A stretch of 64,000 nt of DNA from Dactylorhiza incarnata (GCA_033032865.1 JAWHQI010000065.1:8430001-8494000), one strand, 5' to 3'; positions 36,301-51,300 are shown, numbered from the stretch's first letter. Translations and numbers: made by a program. The notes: generated by a model not told the origin, from the letters alone.

Positions 36301-39300
36301 AGGATTGAGCAAGGCTCCCCTTCTTCCTCTCCCCACGCATTCTCCATGGGTTGAGCTCGGCTCCCCTTGTACCCACGCCTCCACTACAACTTCCGACGAC
36401 GTTACGAGCTAGTCCCATAACATTCATTCACCTAGGAAAGCAGATAGCTAAAAGATTATTTGTAGAGTTTGGTTATACTTCTGAGAATCCAAAATGATAC
36501 CAATTTATCTAATTCTCTCCTTTCATTTACTTATTTCTTTTGGAGAAATTTTTCCTCAAACATTTTGTGGCATGCACGCCAATGTTCCAGAACTTTTTTT
36601 TATCAGTAATGTTATATCCTTATGAAATGATAAGCGAGTGGTAATGATTTTAGTTAGCTCTTTGTGTTCATGGAAGTATAATGTTGTATAACATTTCCTT
36701 TGCACACTTGTTAGTTGTTTGATATGCACATAAATTCTAATTACTCTTTTAGCGCCCCCCCCCCCCCCCCCCCCCCCTTGATGTTACATCCCCTCCCGCT
36801 CTGCTTACAAAAACAAACATATAAATCTTGCCTTAGAAGTTCAACATGGCCCCCATATATACTGGGATATCACTTCACAGCTCGCGCAGACCACCACAAC
36901 TTGAGCTACATTCCAAGCCATGATATTTTGTGTATAGACAAACTTCTCGGCTATGAGTTTACAATGGAATTCAAGATAGGAAAGAAGAATCGTGTCACAA
37001 CAATAGGATCTGAAGCCTCATCCAGTGATATTGCGATCAGTAGGAGGAACAAAATTGTTCTAACAAAAATTGTCTAAGAACCCTTATCTCAGCCCATTGT
37101 CGTGGCCCTCCGGATAGATACATCGACAAATCCTCCGCTTTCCCTTATCGGCGGGAGACTACACCAACAGAGGTGCCTCATCCTCTTTGCAACATCCTCA
37201 TGCATTCCCAATCTCCTCATAGAGTTTCATGTTAAATCTTACGCAGGACAGAGGAGGACTTCTAGACATGTTGCTATCTCACAGCACCCATCTACCGGCA
37301 GGGTAATCTACAGAGCTTGGAATAATTCGTGGCGACCTTCCTAATTTACCAGCATGTAAAATATGAAATGATATTCCCTGGGGGTTCCTCTAATCTTTGT
37401 CTGTGTAGAACCTCATGTGGGATGACATAGTGATCAATTTCATCATAAGGCAACCAGGATTTGGAGTGTTTGACAGCATCTTAGTTGTGGCGGATCACAT
37501 GTCCAAATACGGACTTTTCCTTCCCCCGAGCCATTCATTCGCCACTCGTCAGTGGATGAACCGACCACCCGAGGATTGGTAAACCCTCCTCAAGCTTCAA
37601 GGGACACAATTGCGCATGTGTGCATCGTATCACAAGCAAACGAACAGGAAAACGAATGAGTAAATTAATTATTCTTATTAGTGCTTGGAGGACTACTTTC
37701 GTTGCTTCACTTAGGAGTAGCTTCACTGTTTTGCAAAGTGGATCAATTGGGCCAAACACTCATACATGTTCATTCATATAGAAGCACCGCGCCTTTCCAT
37801 ATTGCCTATGGGTGATCACCTACATCCATGCCACGACACTTAACCGGGGACTGTCATGTTGACGAATTTGCTAACCAACTCCAGGATCAAGATGAGATTT
37901 TGTGAAAACTAAAATTTCATCACCATCGGAAGCAACAAGACGTGGCACAACACGCAAACAAGTGATGCAATTCGAGACTTGGGACCCCTTCTAGTTAAAC
38001 TCTCACCATATTGCTAGATTTCAATGGCTTATCATGCTTACCCCGAACTTACGGGCTGCAACTTAGGGTAGTTCACCATCAAAGCGTGCATATGTGAGGT
38101 AACTTACCACCACAAACTTCTGGCCAAAGTAATATCTACCCGGTCTTTCATGTTTCTCAACTGAAGAGAGCAATGGTCGAGCATCCTGTGAAGGGGCAAT
38201 TTTGAAGGACTTCATCGCAAACTACACCTACCTTTATGAACTTGCCACCATCATGGTCCTCCGCAAAAAGACGCATGGAGAGCATTTCATCGACTAAGTT
38301 TCAGTGGCTTAGCAACATCGGCCCCAATTGGAAGTCACATGGGTGGTGGATAACCATGATTTCCATCGTCAATTTCCTGACTTTTGCTTTGAGAACAAGG
38401 AAAATTTTCCAGTCGAAAGTACAGTTATAGAGTAAATCACAGACCCACCAGAAGAGGGCACAAGCGGGTGGAAATGGGCATTATATTCCCAAGGATGGCG
38501 ACAATGATTTAGAGTCCGAATAGGACGTTGCCTAATTGGGGGGTCCCACCCATGAATCTTATTTTCCCACACTTTTTTTTCATTTTAGGTCTTGGGGATA
38601 TAGTTAAGACGTCGCCCCGATGGAGCCTTGGAGAACGAGAAAGCCTTCGCCTTTGTTAGCGAAATCCATATAATAGGCCCATGTACAGGCCATTTAGTTC
38701 TCCTTCTCTTTAGTATCACACCTTGTATAGGTTTTTCTGTCTCACTCTCTCTCCTATATATATGTATTCTTCCTTTGTATTTATACACAAGAAATATATA
38801 TATAAGTTTTGGGGACTTTGAACATGGTATCAGAGTCAGGTTCAAAAATTGCGGTCTTCCATTTTTCTGACCGCCCCTTCCCCGTAAGGAGCTCTCACGG
38901 TCTCACTTTCTGAGACCGCTTCCTCTTGTTGCCAGCTCTGCCTCTTCCCGCTTCCTCTCCTCTTTGGCTCTCTTATAGCCCTCTCCTCCCTGACACGTGG
39001 GACCCGCACCTCCCAAGCCCCCCCTCCCGAGCTCTCTTTGATCTAGCGGTCTCCCGTGTTCCCCGCTGAACTCCCAATTCTCCTCCTACGGTCTCAACCG
39101 CGATCTCCCGCTGCTCTGCCCGCTACCCAGACCGCAATCGCATCTCCAGCTCCTCTCAAGCTCTGATCGCATCTCCAGCTCGCTGCTCAGATCGCGACAT
39201 CCAGCTCAGATCGATGTCTCCTTCCCGCGGTCTTCTTCCCGCCTGCTTCAGACCGCTGCTCGCCGCCAGACCGCCTGCGCCAGACCGCGCGTCAACTCGC

Positions 39301-42300
39301 CAGCTCGCTGACTGCTCTAGTCCGCCGCTGCCTGCTCGCTGCCTGCTCGCTGCCTGCTCGCTGCCTGCTCGCTGCCTGCTCGCTGCCTGCTCGCTGCCTG
39401 CTCGCTGCCTGCTCCAGTCCGTGCGCCAGCTCGCTGCCCAGTCCGCTGCCAGACCACCACCAGACTGCCTGCTCCAGACCGCGCGACCTCCAACTCGCCA
39501 GCTCGCTGCCAGGCCGTCGACCTCCTGCTCGCCGCAAGGTCGCTTCAGATCGCCCTGTCCGCGTCTGTGATAGCGCGGCCCCTTGTCTCGGACCTCTCTT
39601 GCTGCTCTGATCGGTTTCATGGGTTCCTCGGTCAATTCCTCTGGAGTGTCTGCTGCTAGTGTCACTCCTTCTCCCGAACTCTGTGATGAGCTACGGATCA
39701 CCACTATTTCCCTATCCGGAAATAAAAATTTTGTACCATGGGTGCACTCCGTTCGTCGGGTCCTTCAGGCCAAAGGACTTTTACTTCATCTCACGCAGGC
39801 ACCTCCTTCCCCTTCTACCGACGATTGGCTACGGAATGACGGTCGAGTTCAGACATGGCTTCTCAACTCTATGGATGGCGAACCGTACCAAATGGCCATG
39901 TATCACGAGACAGCCAAGGGCATGTGGGATGAGCTTCATTCCTTGTACTCGGGCAAGGACAGCCTCCAGCACCTCTATGACATTATTACTGATCTGCAGG
40001 CCCTGGATACGGGCGGGGCTGCGGACATGACCTCCTTTGTTGCTCGTGCTAAGGGTCTTACTGAAGCATGGATCCAGCATCAGCCATCTACCACTGATCT
40101 CGCAACTCAACGGACTCAGAAGGAAGCCGTATGTATTGCTATGATGATGGCCCGTGTTCCTCCGCATCTGCACAGTGTTCGAGCTCAGATACTCTCCTCC
40201 ACTACCACCCCCTCCCTTCATGATGTTTGCTCTATGTTACTCAGGGTAACTCCTCCATCTGAGACTCCCACAGTTTTTTCTCCAGTTCTTCTTCAGCAAC
40301 CTCTCCTGCCCACTCCTCCTGCTCGTAGCCCTTCCACCAGGGGAGGACGCCACCCGTCTCGGGGACAAGGACGTGGTGGTCGCTCTTCTTTGAAGTAAAC
40401 TTACTGCTCTCGTGAGGGTCATTTACAAGCTACATGCTACCGAAAACATGGTCTGCCTCCGCATCTGGCCGACTCCGCTACTCCAGCTCCTTATGTTGCC
40501 CCTGATACTTCCACCCTTGGTGCACCTACTCGCCAGGAATATGAAGACCTTCGCACTCAGTTCCAGCAGCTCCAAGGTAGTATTGATAGGCCATCTGGCT
40601 CGGTTGCCTCTTTCTCTACTCAAGGTATAACCTGTCTTTCTTACAGCTCTCACTGGATCGTTAACTCTGGAGCAACTCATCATATAACATCTCAGAAACC
40701 GCCTTGGTATTCGACAACCTCTCACCCGCCATCTATTATTGTTTCTAATGGGGACACTACCCCGGTCTCTGGTGCTGCTGATCTCCGCCTCACTCCTACC
40801 TTGCTACTCTCCTCCGTCCTTCATGTTCCGGGCTCCCCGTATAACTTGCTTTCTGTTAGCCAGTTAACACGGGATTTTGACTGTTGCATAACTTTCTCTC
40901 CTTCATCTTTTGTTTTGCAGGATCGCCGTACACGGAGTACCATTGGTAGCAGTCGGCTGACGAATGGGCTATATCTCTTGGATCTCCCACCTATCAGTCT
41001 TTCTTCTATCTCCACTTCTGACTGGCATCGACGTCTTGGGCATGCTCCCCTTCCGGTTCTCAAGAAAGCTCTTCCTGGTGTTTCACTCCAAGAGTTCACT
41101 TGTGAATCGTGTATCTACGGCAAGCAACATCGAGTTTCTTTCTCTCCTTCTTGTACCCGGAGTGATACTTCGTTATCTTTAGTTCATTCTGATGTATGGG
41201 GTCCATACAGGATCCCCAGTGTATTTGGACATCGCTACTTTATCACTTTTATTGATGACTACTCGCGTGTTACTTGGCTTTATTTTCTTCATGATCGCAC
41301 TGAGATAACTTATGTGTTTCGTGCTTTTTTATCTGAAACACGTACACAGTTCTCGACGCCTCTTAAAATACTCCGCACCGATAATGCCCGCGAGTACACA
41401 GGTCGGTCCTTCTCCGCTCTGTGCTCTGAGTTTGGTGTTATCCACCAAACCTCCTGTGCCTACACACCTCAACAAAATGGCGTGGCCGAACGGAAAAATC
41501 GTCATCTTCTCGATAACGCTCGGCCCATCATGTTCCAAATGCAGGTCCCAACAGAATTTTGGCACTTTGCTATTGCAACTGCTTGTCACCTCATCAATCG
41601 CATGCCCTCATCCGTTCTCAGCTTTGCCACTCCCTTAAGCCTTCTTCTTCCTTCCACTCCTCCTTTCCCCCTCACACCCCGAGTTTTTGGGTGTGTGTGT
41701 TATGTTCACAACCTCGGTCCGCCAACAGACAAACTTGCTGCTCGTGCTACCAAACAGATGTTTGTTGGCTACTCTCGAACTCAGAAGGGCTATGTGTGTT
41801 ATTCTCCTACAACAGGAAAAGTGACTGTCTCGGCCGATGTCACCTTCTGTGAAGATCAACCGTTCCACCTATCCTCCTCTCCCCAATCCATACCTTCTAC
41901 TATTTCCCGTCCTATCGTTCCAGTCACGCCTTCCTCTCCACCGTCTCCTCCATCCCCGCCTTTGCTTCATCCGCCCATTCGCTACGTCTATTCTCGCCGT
42001 AAATCCAAGGATATTTCCATACCGGAGCCGTCTGCTACAGATGACACACCGACCGCGGTTAATCCAGCATCTTCCTCTACGGCTCATCCTATGGCTAGCT
42101 ATGTGTCTCTACACCGGCTTTCTCCACCACTACACCAGTTTGCTACTTCTATTTCCTCCATCTCTATTCCTAACTATGTGCAGGAGGCGCTTCAGCATCT
42201 GGGGTGGCGGGCAGCTATGGAAGAGAAGATGAATGCCCTCTGGGCTAATCAAACCTGGGAACTGGTTCCCCTTCCTCCGGGTCAACATTGTGTTAGTTGC

Positions 42301-45300
42301 AAATGGGTATTTGCGGTCAAACAAAATGCGGATGGGACTGTTGATCGCTTAAAAGCCCGTCTCGTGGCCCGGGGCTTCACTCAGCAACACGGCTTAGATT
42401 ATGAGGAAACTTTTTCACCAGTAGCAAAACTCAACACTGTTCGGGTTCTTATCTCCGTTGTTGTGCACCGCCGTTGGCCCCTTCTTCAGCTCGATATTAA
42501 GAATGTCTTCCTTAACGGCGATCTAAAGGAAACTGTCTTTATGTGCCAACCTCCCGGGTTTGAGACCACGGGGAGTCTCGTGAAGTTCGCGTTTGCCGCC
42601 TTCTAAAAGCTCTTTATGGTCTCAAACAGTCACCACGAGCTTGGTTTGATAAGTTCTGCAAGGTTCTCTTAGCACTTGGGTTTACTCGAAGCTCCGCCGA
42701 CTTCTCCCTATTCACCAAGCATGGACCAACTGGCACTGTGATCCTTCTTGTCTACGTTGATGATATCCTGATTGCCGGCGATGATCTCTCTGGGATACAA
42801 CAGCTCAAGGAACATCTGAACTCGGCCTTCCAGACCAAGGATCTTGGAAATCTTAGATACTTCCTTGGGATTGAAGTCGCCCGACGACCCGATGGGTTGG
42901 TTATGTCCCAACAGAAGTACTGCATTGACTTACTTCATGAAGCAGGATACTCCGGGTGCAAACCTGCGGATACTCCTATGGATGCTAATCAGAAATTGTG
43001 TGCTGCTGGGTCAGACTCTGACCAGCTTCTTGAGAATCCAGAATATTACCGACGATTGGTTGGGAAACTGATCTACCTAACGGTTACTCGACCGGATATC
43101 TAGTTTGTTGTTGGTGTTGTGAGTCGCTTCATGCAATACTCCGCGCACTTCTCACCTTCAAGTTGTTGAGCATATTCTCAGATATCTAAAGACTGCTCCG
43201 GGACAAGGCCTTGTCTACAAACCATCCAACTCACCATCTCTTCTTGCTTACTCGGATGCCGACTATGTCGGGTCCCCTGATGATAGGCGTTCCACGACTG
43301 GCTTTTGCACTTATTTTGGTGGGCACCTCATAACATGGCGAAGCAAGAAACAGACTGTGGTCGCCCGCACCTCGGCTGAGTCTGAATATAGGGCTATGGC
43401 TGTTGTTGTGTCTGAATTAACATGGCTTGAAAGCCTTCTTGGTGACTTGGGTGTTAGACTTTCTTCTCCGACAACACTTCGGTGCGACAGTCAGGCTGCA
43501 ATTCATATAGCCAACATTCCAGTTTTCCATGAGTGAACAAAGCATATCGAGGTTGACTGTCACTTCATAAGAGAAAAGGTTCAAGTAAAGAAGGTAGAAT
43601 TGGAGCATGTTTCTGCTGCGAGACAAATTGCTGACATCCTAACAAAAGCTCTTTCTCGGCCACTATATCTCCAGTTCTTATCCAAGCTGGGTGCCTACGA
43701 TTTGTAAGCTCCAGCTTGCGGGGGAGTATTAGCGAAATCCATATAATAGGCCCATGTACAGGCCCATTTAGTTCTCCTTCTTTTTAGTCTCACACCTTGT
43801 ATAGGTTTTTCTGTCTCACTCTCTCTCCTATATATATGTATTCTTCCTTTGTATTTATACACAAGAAATATATATATAAGTTTTGGGGACTTTGAACAGC
43901 CTTCTTTGACGGGGTCAAACTCAAACCATCTTCAAGCGGCATCGACGGCTCAACCCTCTTCAGCGAGCCCTCTACAAAAAAAACATGAATCAACGCGTAG
44001 TGGTGAGGCCAGATCACAACAAAATCACTTTGCTTACTTTTTAACAAGGCCTCAGGGGCAATGGACCCTTGGTCGAACAACACCACTTCGTCATGTCTGA
44101 GAAAGAAGCTCCGCCCAGTCACATCAAGGATCTCGTTCAGGTCCGCCTACTCTAGTACTTGAAAAAGAGCACGGGCATTACCAACTTTTCGGCATTAAAA
44201 ATTTGGCATTCAAGAAAATACTCAATCGTCAATAATCTTCTCTTCTTCCACGCTCCTCGTAGCATCGCTAACAGCCATCTGATTGGAGTGAGGTGTCGAA
44301 GAAAGAACCGCCTCCTCCTGTCCACCTCACCCTAGCTCGGGCTCAGATCGCTTCCTAGAGGATTCCCCGCATGAAGACTTTCACTTTTTCTTTTTGTCCT
44401 TTCGGTGCGCTTCGCTACTCGTAGTGACTCCCAGACGATTAAGAAAGTCTTAGACGTCATCAACGATGTCTACTCAAGTTCCGCAGAATTCGCCATTATC
44501 AACCAGATTAACTGGTATCTCCATTTCCTTGGTGAGCCATTTAAGAGTACTCGCTGAACTTTTGAGGGAATTCGTCGAACCTTTGAAGGAACACATCAAC
44601 CTCTCGGGAGTACTCGTTAACCTCCAAAGAGTATTAGCCGACCAACAGAGGGAACTCGCCAACCCTCCGTTATTCTATGTACTTAGCATTATTTCTTCAC
44701 TTTACCCTATTTTGTAAGCGGGCAGCCAGTCTTTTTAAAGGCTTCCTGCGGGCAGAGCCCCAGAGCCGATAAATAGGCCATGAACAGTAGTTATAAAGGC
44801 ATCGAAACTCGAGCCAAGATCTCCTCAGTACTCGCATACCCTACAATATTGTCTACGAGTAACCTTTGGAGCATCGAAATTCATCTGTAACTTTGATGTA
44901 ATCATTAAATCAATCAATAAAATCATGCATAGCTACAGGTTTGCACTGTGCTAATCTGGTATCGCCGCTTGCGGCACTTCTTCTCTCATTCTGAACATTC
45001 GCAACTTAGACTACTCGTTCACTCACAGTACCCCAACTTTTCATTGTTTGTTGAGCGTGGAGTTGAGATGTTTTCCACCCCAACAGAATGAACACGCAGC
45101 CTTCAGATCCAGAGTGGTTGAAGAACATATATCGCAATGACAGGACGGGATCAAACCAGGAAATCGCCCGAGGAGTCTCGCAGCAATTCCGCAGTCCAAC
45201 GACCAAACCCCTGTAGTCGGCATTGACCATGGTCATCAGCGGCTGCCTCAGTGAATTTAGCAGTCCAACGACGAACCGATTACACTTTTTGTACTCATCT

Positions 45301-48300
45301 CCTTGCATTATGCCCGCATAACGAGACAGGTGGGTGAGTTCTCGCTCGTAAGAAATGGCGGTTATATCTCTCCTTGGTTGAGTCTGAGGTACTTTTTTTG
45401 AAGGCCTCGACGCTCAGACGGGGGCACAAACCAACTAGCGAGTGCCTTGGAATGTTCCAGGTGAACATATCTGCTGAACGACCTGACACAGGTGAAGAGT
45501 CGCATTAACATTACGCTATAAAAATATTAAATTCTAAAGGAAGGCAAATTAAGCTTAGTTTTCTTACCAGTGGGGTCGTCCGCTGAGTGTCTAGTCCACC
45601 ACAGATTGGCTTCGCCTTGGAGGAGGAAAGCTGTTAGCGGTACCTTCTTGTTTTCTGTACATTGCATCACATTAAGCAAATCCCGCGTCTTGATCAGCCA
45701 GTCGTCCGTCTCCATCGGGGTTTCCTCTCCTTGGAAGTTGGAGGGGTGGAGTTCTCTACAAAAATTCAGGGAGAGCTCCATCCCAATCTCCACGGCAGTT
45801 GGGTGCAGGGACTGGAGCTAGGACTCATGTAGGTAGCGCATTTCTGAACTCCAAAAGGGCTAATGTTATTGCCATGGCTATCTGAGTTGTCATGTATGTA
45901 GGTTCTGGCACTGCTGGCGCGGCTGGCACATTAACATCGTCCATGACGATCTCAGGAGTCGTATTCTGATGCGAAGGTTCGCATGTTTCACCGCTTAGGG
46001 GTGCCTATAAGATGTAAAACAAAATATTAATGACAACCGTAACATAAATGAAGGATATTTCTAAACGTATGTACAGCTGAAAGTTAGCTACAACTTGATG
46101 ACTCTAACGTCGAAAGAATGATTCAGATAAAATCCTAATGCTCTGTGAATTTTCTGGGTCATGGGATCCTAAACCTACCTCTGATACCAATTGAAACACC
46201 CCAACCTAGTTTAACAACAAATCAGCAGTCCGATCGGGCCTCGTGATAAGAAGTAAACTAAGTAGCAGTAATAAAATTGGTACATAGCAGGCATAAATGA
46301 AAAGTACTAAAAGTAAACTTACAACGGAAGCAGTATATGATGCTAAGGGTAAAAGGGGTACCTTAATTTCTGATTCACAAAGCCAAGTAGAAACGAAATG
46401 AATCATAGATCTGATATACTGAAATGTTAAATAATGTCTAATACATAGAAAATCTTAGACAAATAAGTTACACTGAATTCTTGAAAGGGAATAATACAAC
46501 AACCGAAAGGGAAAACAACTGAACGAAAAGCAAACTATAAATGGAGGTCCGTAAACGCTCATCCGAGGCGTAACTCCCCACCTGTGACCCCTGTAATGAA
46601 ATGCCCGAAAACGGGTCAGCCCACTGGAGAGTAAAAAAAATCATTCCTCCTAGTGAGACTAAAAATATTTTGAAATAACATGAGTACATGCTTTTTGAAA
46701 TAATAATTTTATACTGAGAAAAGATATATATATATATATGTTGTTGTACTATGCATGTTTTTCTAACAAAATACTTGAAACATAAATGTCAAATCTAGAT
46801 TAATCACTTTTCTGCATATTTATTCAAGTTTCGAAAATGGTTATCTATAAGGATTTCTAAACTTCGACATAAACTTGAATTCTAGGTATCTTATACTTGT
46901 CATTTATTATATTCTAGGTTGAATAGCTTCTTCTGCGTAATTCTAACGATCTGAGTCCCTACTAACAAACGCAGGTGTTCTAGTGTCTCGCGAACATGGA
47001 CTAGTATCTACTAATCTTCTAAATGGGGTGTCGTCTCCCCAAACTTTGAGGCTCATACGGTCTGCTACGCCCTATGGGTAAGATAGTGCGTCTCTATCTA
47101 TCACGAGAGAAAGTCTCGATCGTGCATCCAAATCATTTTCCATTCAATGTTGTATTGCATACGCATTCATCTGAGTACCCTAAGCAGTGACACTTATTCG
47201 TTAATCAACATAAATTCATATTCATATGATTTGCATTTCACGCATTCTAAATATTTACGTGAGTATATGTTCTGTACATTTTCATAAATTATGGAGATCT
47301 AACCGATAGAAAAATATAATATTTATGATTTACATATGTCGACGGGACGTTTGATGGGTTTATAACTTCCTATCGTAAAATATTAATACATAACAATAAT
47401 TGTGGGTTTCTATAATTATAGGAATTTTCTTGACTATAAAGAAATACATTTTTATGCAATTCTATCTGGTATGTCTAGCCAGAAGGAATAAGAATTTCTT
47501 ACAGTAGCATTGTGGCGCTCGTATACAAGGCGCGGCGGCATGATTTTCCTCGGAACGTGATTTGAACTTCACACAAGAGTACGTTTCCTCGCTTCAAAGG
47601 TTGCACCGCTACTGATTCGCTAATTAAGAGTGCAACACGAAATCTAACTTAGGTGGAAACCAGAAAAATATACTGAAAAAGATTAACATGCACATTTCTG
47701 AATACCTCTTCCTCCGTAAGGGGAAATCCGACTGGTAAAAGTCAACACGGCGAAAAGAGAACAATTGTTTCTAGGGTTATGGGTCCACCTTAAATTAGGA
47801 AGTACAACCTTCTTCCACTGGTCGGCAGGCACACAAGTGAACGAATGGTTTTAAGTCAAGGAAAGGAGATATCTACGAATGTGAACAGGGCAGTCGACAG
47901 ATACCTGATGCAGGACAAAGCTGGAAGGGGAGTCGGTCTAGGACTGGAGTCAACAAACGCACCAGAAACTCCAGGAAAAGGGGATGCCGAGACCCAAGAT
48001 TTCAGAAGGAGGGCCTTTGAAGACAAGCCGCCACTTCCAATCGACACCAACGAGATCTAAGTTGATGAGCGGCGCTGCAGGAGGGGTCGACTGAAGTCTC
48101 TGGCGAGAGGAAAGACTCGGCGAGCCAAATCGAGAGGAGAAAGGCCCGCAAGAGGCGTCTGCTAGAAGGGAGGAGACAGCGGCTTCGTCGTCTGGAAAAG
48201 GCGTCGAAATATGGCTTCCTAAGCTTGCGGTTTTGAAGAACTAAAAGGAGGGGAAAAGTCGTGGTTCTAGAAATAGAAGGTTGATTAAGATTTGTGGTTA

Positions 48301-51300
48301 TTACATATTAGGTCGTGCGATAGTTGGGGAAAGAAGGCGTGGAACGGCAAATAGAAAACCCAAATATTTTAATTTATTTCATTTAAGCCTTAGATCCTTA
48401 ATACTTTTTAATTTGGTGTTATGCTCTCTTATAGAACGAATTTGCATGGAATAAAATTTCATATTCAAATCGTATCTCGACCCGACGCTGGCTCGATCAC
48501 TTTCTCTCCGATCGGACCCTGAAATTAAATTTACGCTTGCATTAAATTACGGATGTTACACAATTTCTCTCTAAAACTTATCTGACAGAATTCGTTGCAA
48601 ACTATTGTCCATGAACTTAGACGGAAAGGCCAGAAAATGGTTCTACAAGTTGTCGTCTCAATTTATCAAGTCTTAAAAGAATTTTGAAAGGAACTGCTCC
48701 AAAGTTTGCCACCTCTGGGAAGAGAAAAAGCGGTCATCAAGCCTTTTTCAAATCAAGGAGTATATGAAATTCTTGGACACTACATTGACAGATTCCAATA
48801 GGAAATACTCAAGATCCATGACGTTGATCCCTCTATGCATCAAGTAGCCCTGATCTACAGACTTCAGGAAGGGCTCTTCAAATTTGAGGTTAGCCGGAAA
48901 CCACTAAAGTCCTACGGAGATCTGATAAATATGGCTAACCATATTGAAGGGGAGACAAGGAATCCTAGATTTGTTTACTCCCTCGCCCAATTAATTCAAT
49001 GGCAACCGGGGGAGAAATATCTTGCCTAACCTCTTGTTGTCCCTCATCGCGGTCAAAGCATCGTCCAGGACTCTTTCCACCCTCTCTGCAATGTGGAAAC
49101 ACCTTTCATCACCAGCAACCACCACTACCACGTCAGTTTTAGCGGATAAGGTCACCACGACCTCGTTCCCTCTACGAAACAGGGCTGTTGTAATACTCCT
49201 ACCAAATTTAACATCAATTCATAAGCCCGTTCGGCACTTATGATATGAATCAAACTAAGCAACAATATAAAAATTGGTACATAACAGGTAATATCTAAAG
49301 TACACAGTGAAATATTTAAAAACTTTAGTTTAGGTTAAAAAAAATACCTCAAAATCTGATTCACAAAGTCAACTATAATTGAAATGAGCAAATAATTTGA
49401 AATACTGAAATTGCAAAGAGCATGATACATCTGAATTCATTATTAAAAGATACCACAATTTTTAAAGAAAAAACAAACTAAAAGTAGACATCCTTGGGAG
49501 CTTATCTCAGTAGTAAGAAAAATTCACATCAGTGTGTTTAGTACGTTCATGGAATACAGGATTCTTGGCAATATGGATAGCGAAGCAAGAAATATTTGAA
49601 GGCGGGGTCAACCCAATTGGTGAGTAAGAAAAATTCTCTCTTAATGACACTAAAAATAACTTGAATAAAAATATGTGTGCATGCTTTTGAAATAACATTA
49701 ATAAAGTGAAAATCGACTTCGGTGTGTTTAGTACGTTCATGGAATACAGGATTCTTGGCAATATGGATAGCAGCTTGACTGTAACAAAATAGGGTGGTTG
49801 GAGAGGAGAGTTTGACACCCAGGTCTTTCAGAAGGCTTTCCAACCACATAAGCTTAAAAACGACGGAAGTCATTGAACGATACTCGGCATCGGCAGATGA
49901 GCGAGCAACCACGGATTGCTTCTTGCTTCGCCAGGTGTTCACCAAAATATGTGCAATATCCACTTATGGAACGACGATCATCCAAAGAGCCAGCATAGTC
50001 AGTATCAGAATGGCAATGAGAGATAAAGACGAGGAGGGCTTGTATACGAGCCCTTGTCCAGGAGCAGCCTTCAAATATCGGAAGATGAGTTCTACAGCCT
50101 GGAGGTGAGAGATTCGTGGAGCATGCAAAAATCGACTGACAACCCCAACGACAAAGGATATTTCAGGTCTTGTAACTGTAAGATAAATTAGTTTCCCTAC
50201 AAGATGACGATAGTACTCTGGGTTTGGAATGAGTAGATCAGAGTCAGAGGTATGAGCGCAGAGTTTGTGATTGATATCCATAGGTATGTCAGCAGGCTTG
50301 CATCTAGAGTAGTCAACATCATGAAGAAGATCAAGGAAGTACTTCCGTTGAGATAGGACAAGCGGGTCACCTCGATACCAAGAAAGTACGGAGATTTCCC
50401 AAATCTTTAGTCTTGAATGCAGAGGCCAAGTGCCCATTGATCATGTGTATTCCTTTGTGATCATCACATGTAATCAAAATATCATCAACATACAACAATA
50501 GTATCACTGTGCTTATAGGGCGATGACGAGTGAATAGAGAGAAGTCAGTCGAGCTTTGAGTAAAACCAGCATCGCGAACAACCCGAATGAACTTATCAAA
50601 CCAAGTTCGAGAAGACTGTTTAAGACCATTAAGAGATTTTTTGAGGTGGCATACAAGAGACTCCCATGTGGTCTCAAACCCGGGTGGCTGGTGCATTTAG
50701 ACAGTCTCAACCAGGTCGTCATTCAGAAAGTCATTCTCGACATCCAACTGATATAATAGCCACTGTCGATGTACAGCCAAAGAGATCAGGACACGAACAA
50801 TATTCAATTTTGCAACGGGTGAGAAGGTCGTCGTAGTCGAGGCCGTGTTGCTAAATAAAATCACGAGCCACAAGGCGAGCTTTTAGAAGTTCAACCGTCC
50901 CGTCCCGACCATGTTTGATAACAAAGACCCACTTACAACCCACACAAGTCTGGTCAGGAGGAAGAGAGACAAGATCCCAAGTTTGGTTGGGCTAGAGAGC
51001 CAACATTTTCTTCATCCATAGCCGTCCGCCGCCCCGAATGTTGAGGACCTTCCTACAGAGAAGTAGGGGTGGAAATAGCCAACAAAGAAGATGCAAATCT
51101 ATGAAGCATTGGAGACAAGCGATGCAATGAAACGTAATTAGAGAAAGGGTAAGCAGTAGAAGTCGGTGTCGGATCAACAGTCTGTGGAGCATCATTAGTA
51201 GAGAGCAACTGTCGTAGAGCATCTGAACAAGGAGGACAACGAGTATACACACGAAGAGGAGGCGGTTTGGAGGGTATGGTGGTCAGAGTGGGTAGAAGAG

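Larger units (their letters stand above)
38654..43898 (+). mobile_element. Element K: young full-length Ty1/copia retrotransposon
   Basis: It is 5245 bp long with LTRs of 171 and 172 bp (38654-38824, 43727-43898) that differ at three bases and one indel. The target duplication GCCTT is perfect (38649-38653, 43899-43903). The PBS TGGTATCAGAG starts at 38825 and the purine tract GCGGGGGAG precedes the right LTR. Gag, protease, integrase, RT and RNase H are all present in copia order, but with a stop in the gag knuckle, a mutated protease residue and a frameshift in RT. It lies inside gypsy relic N. Element L is of the same family. Confidence 0.92.

Noticed and set aside
39156..39704. 182-codon minus-strand frame with Gln/Ala/Ser repeats
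   Set aside because: Produced by the 11-bp tandem repeat in element K's leader; no independent evidence of a gene.
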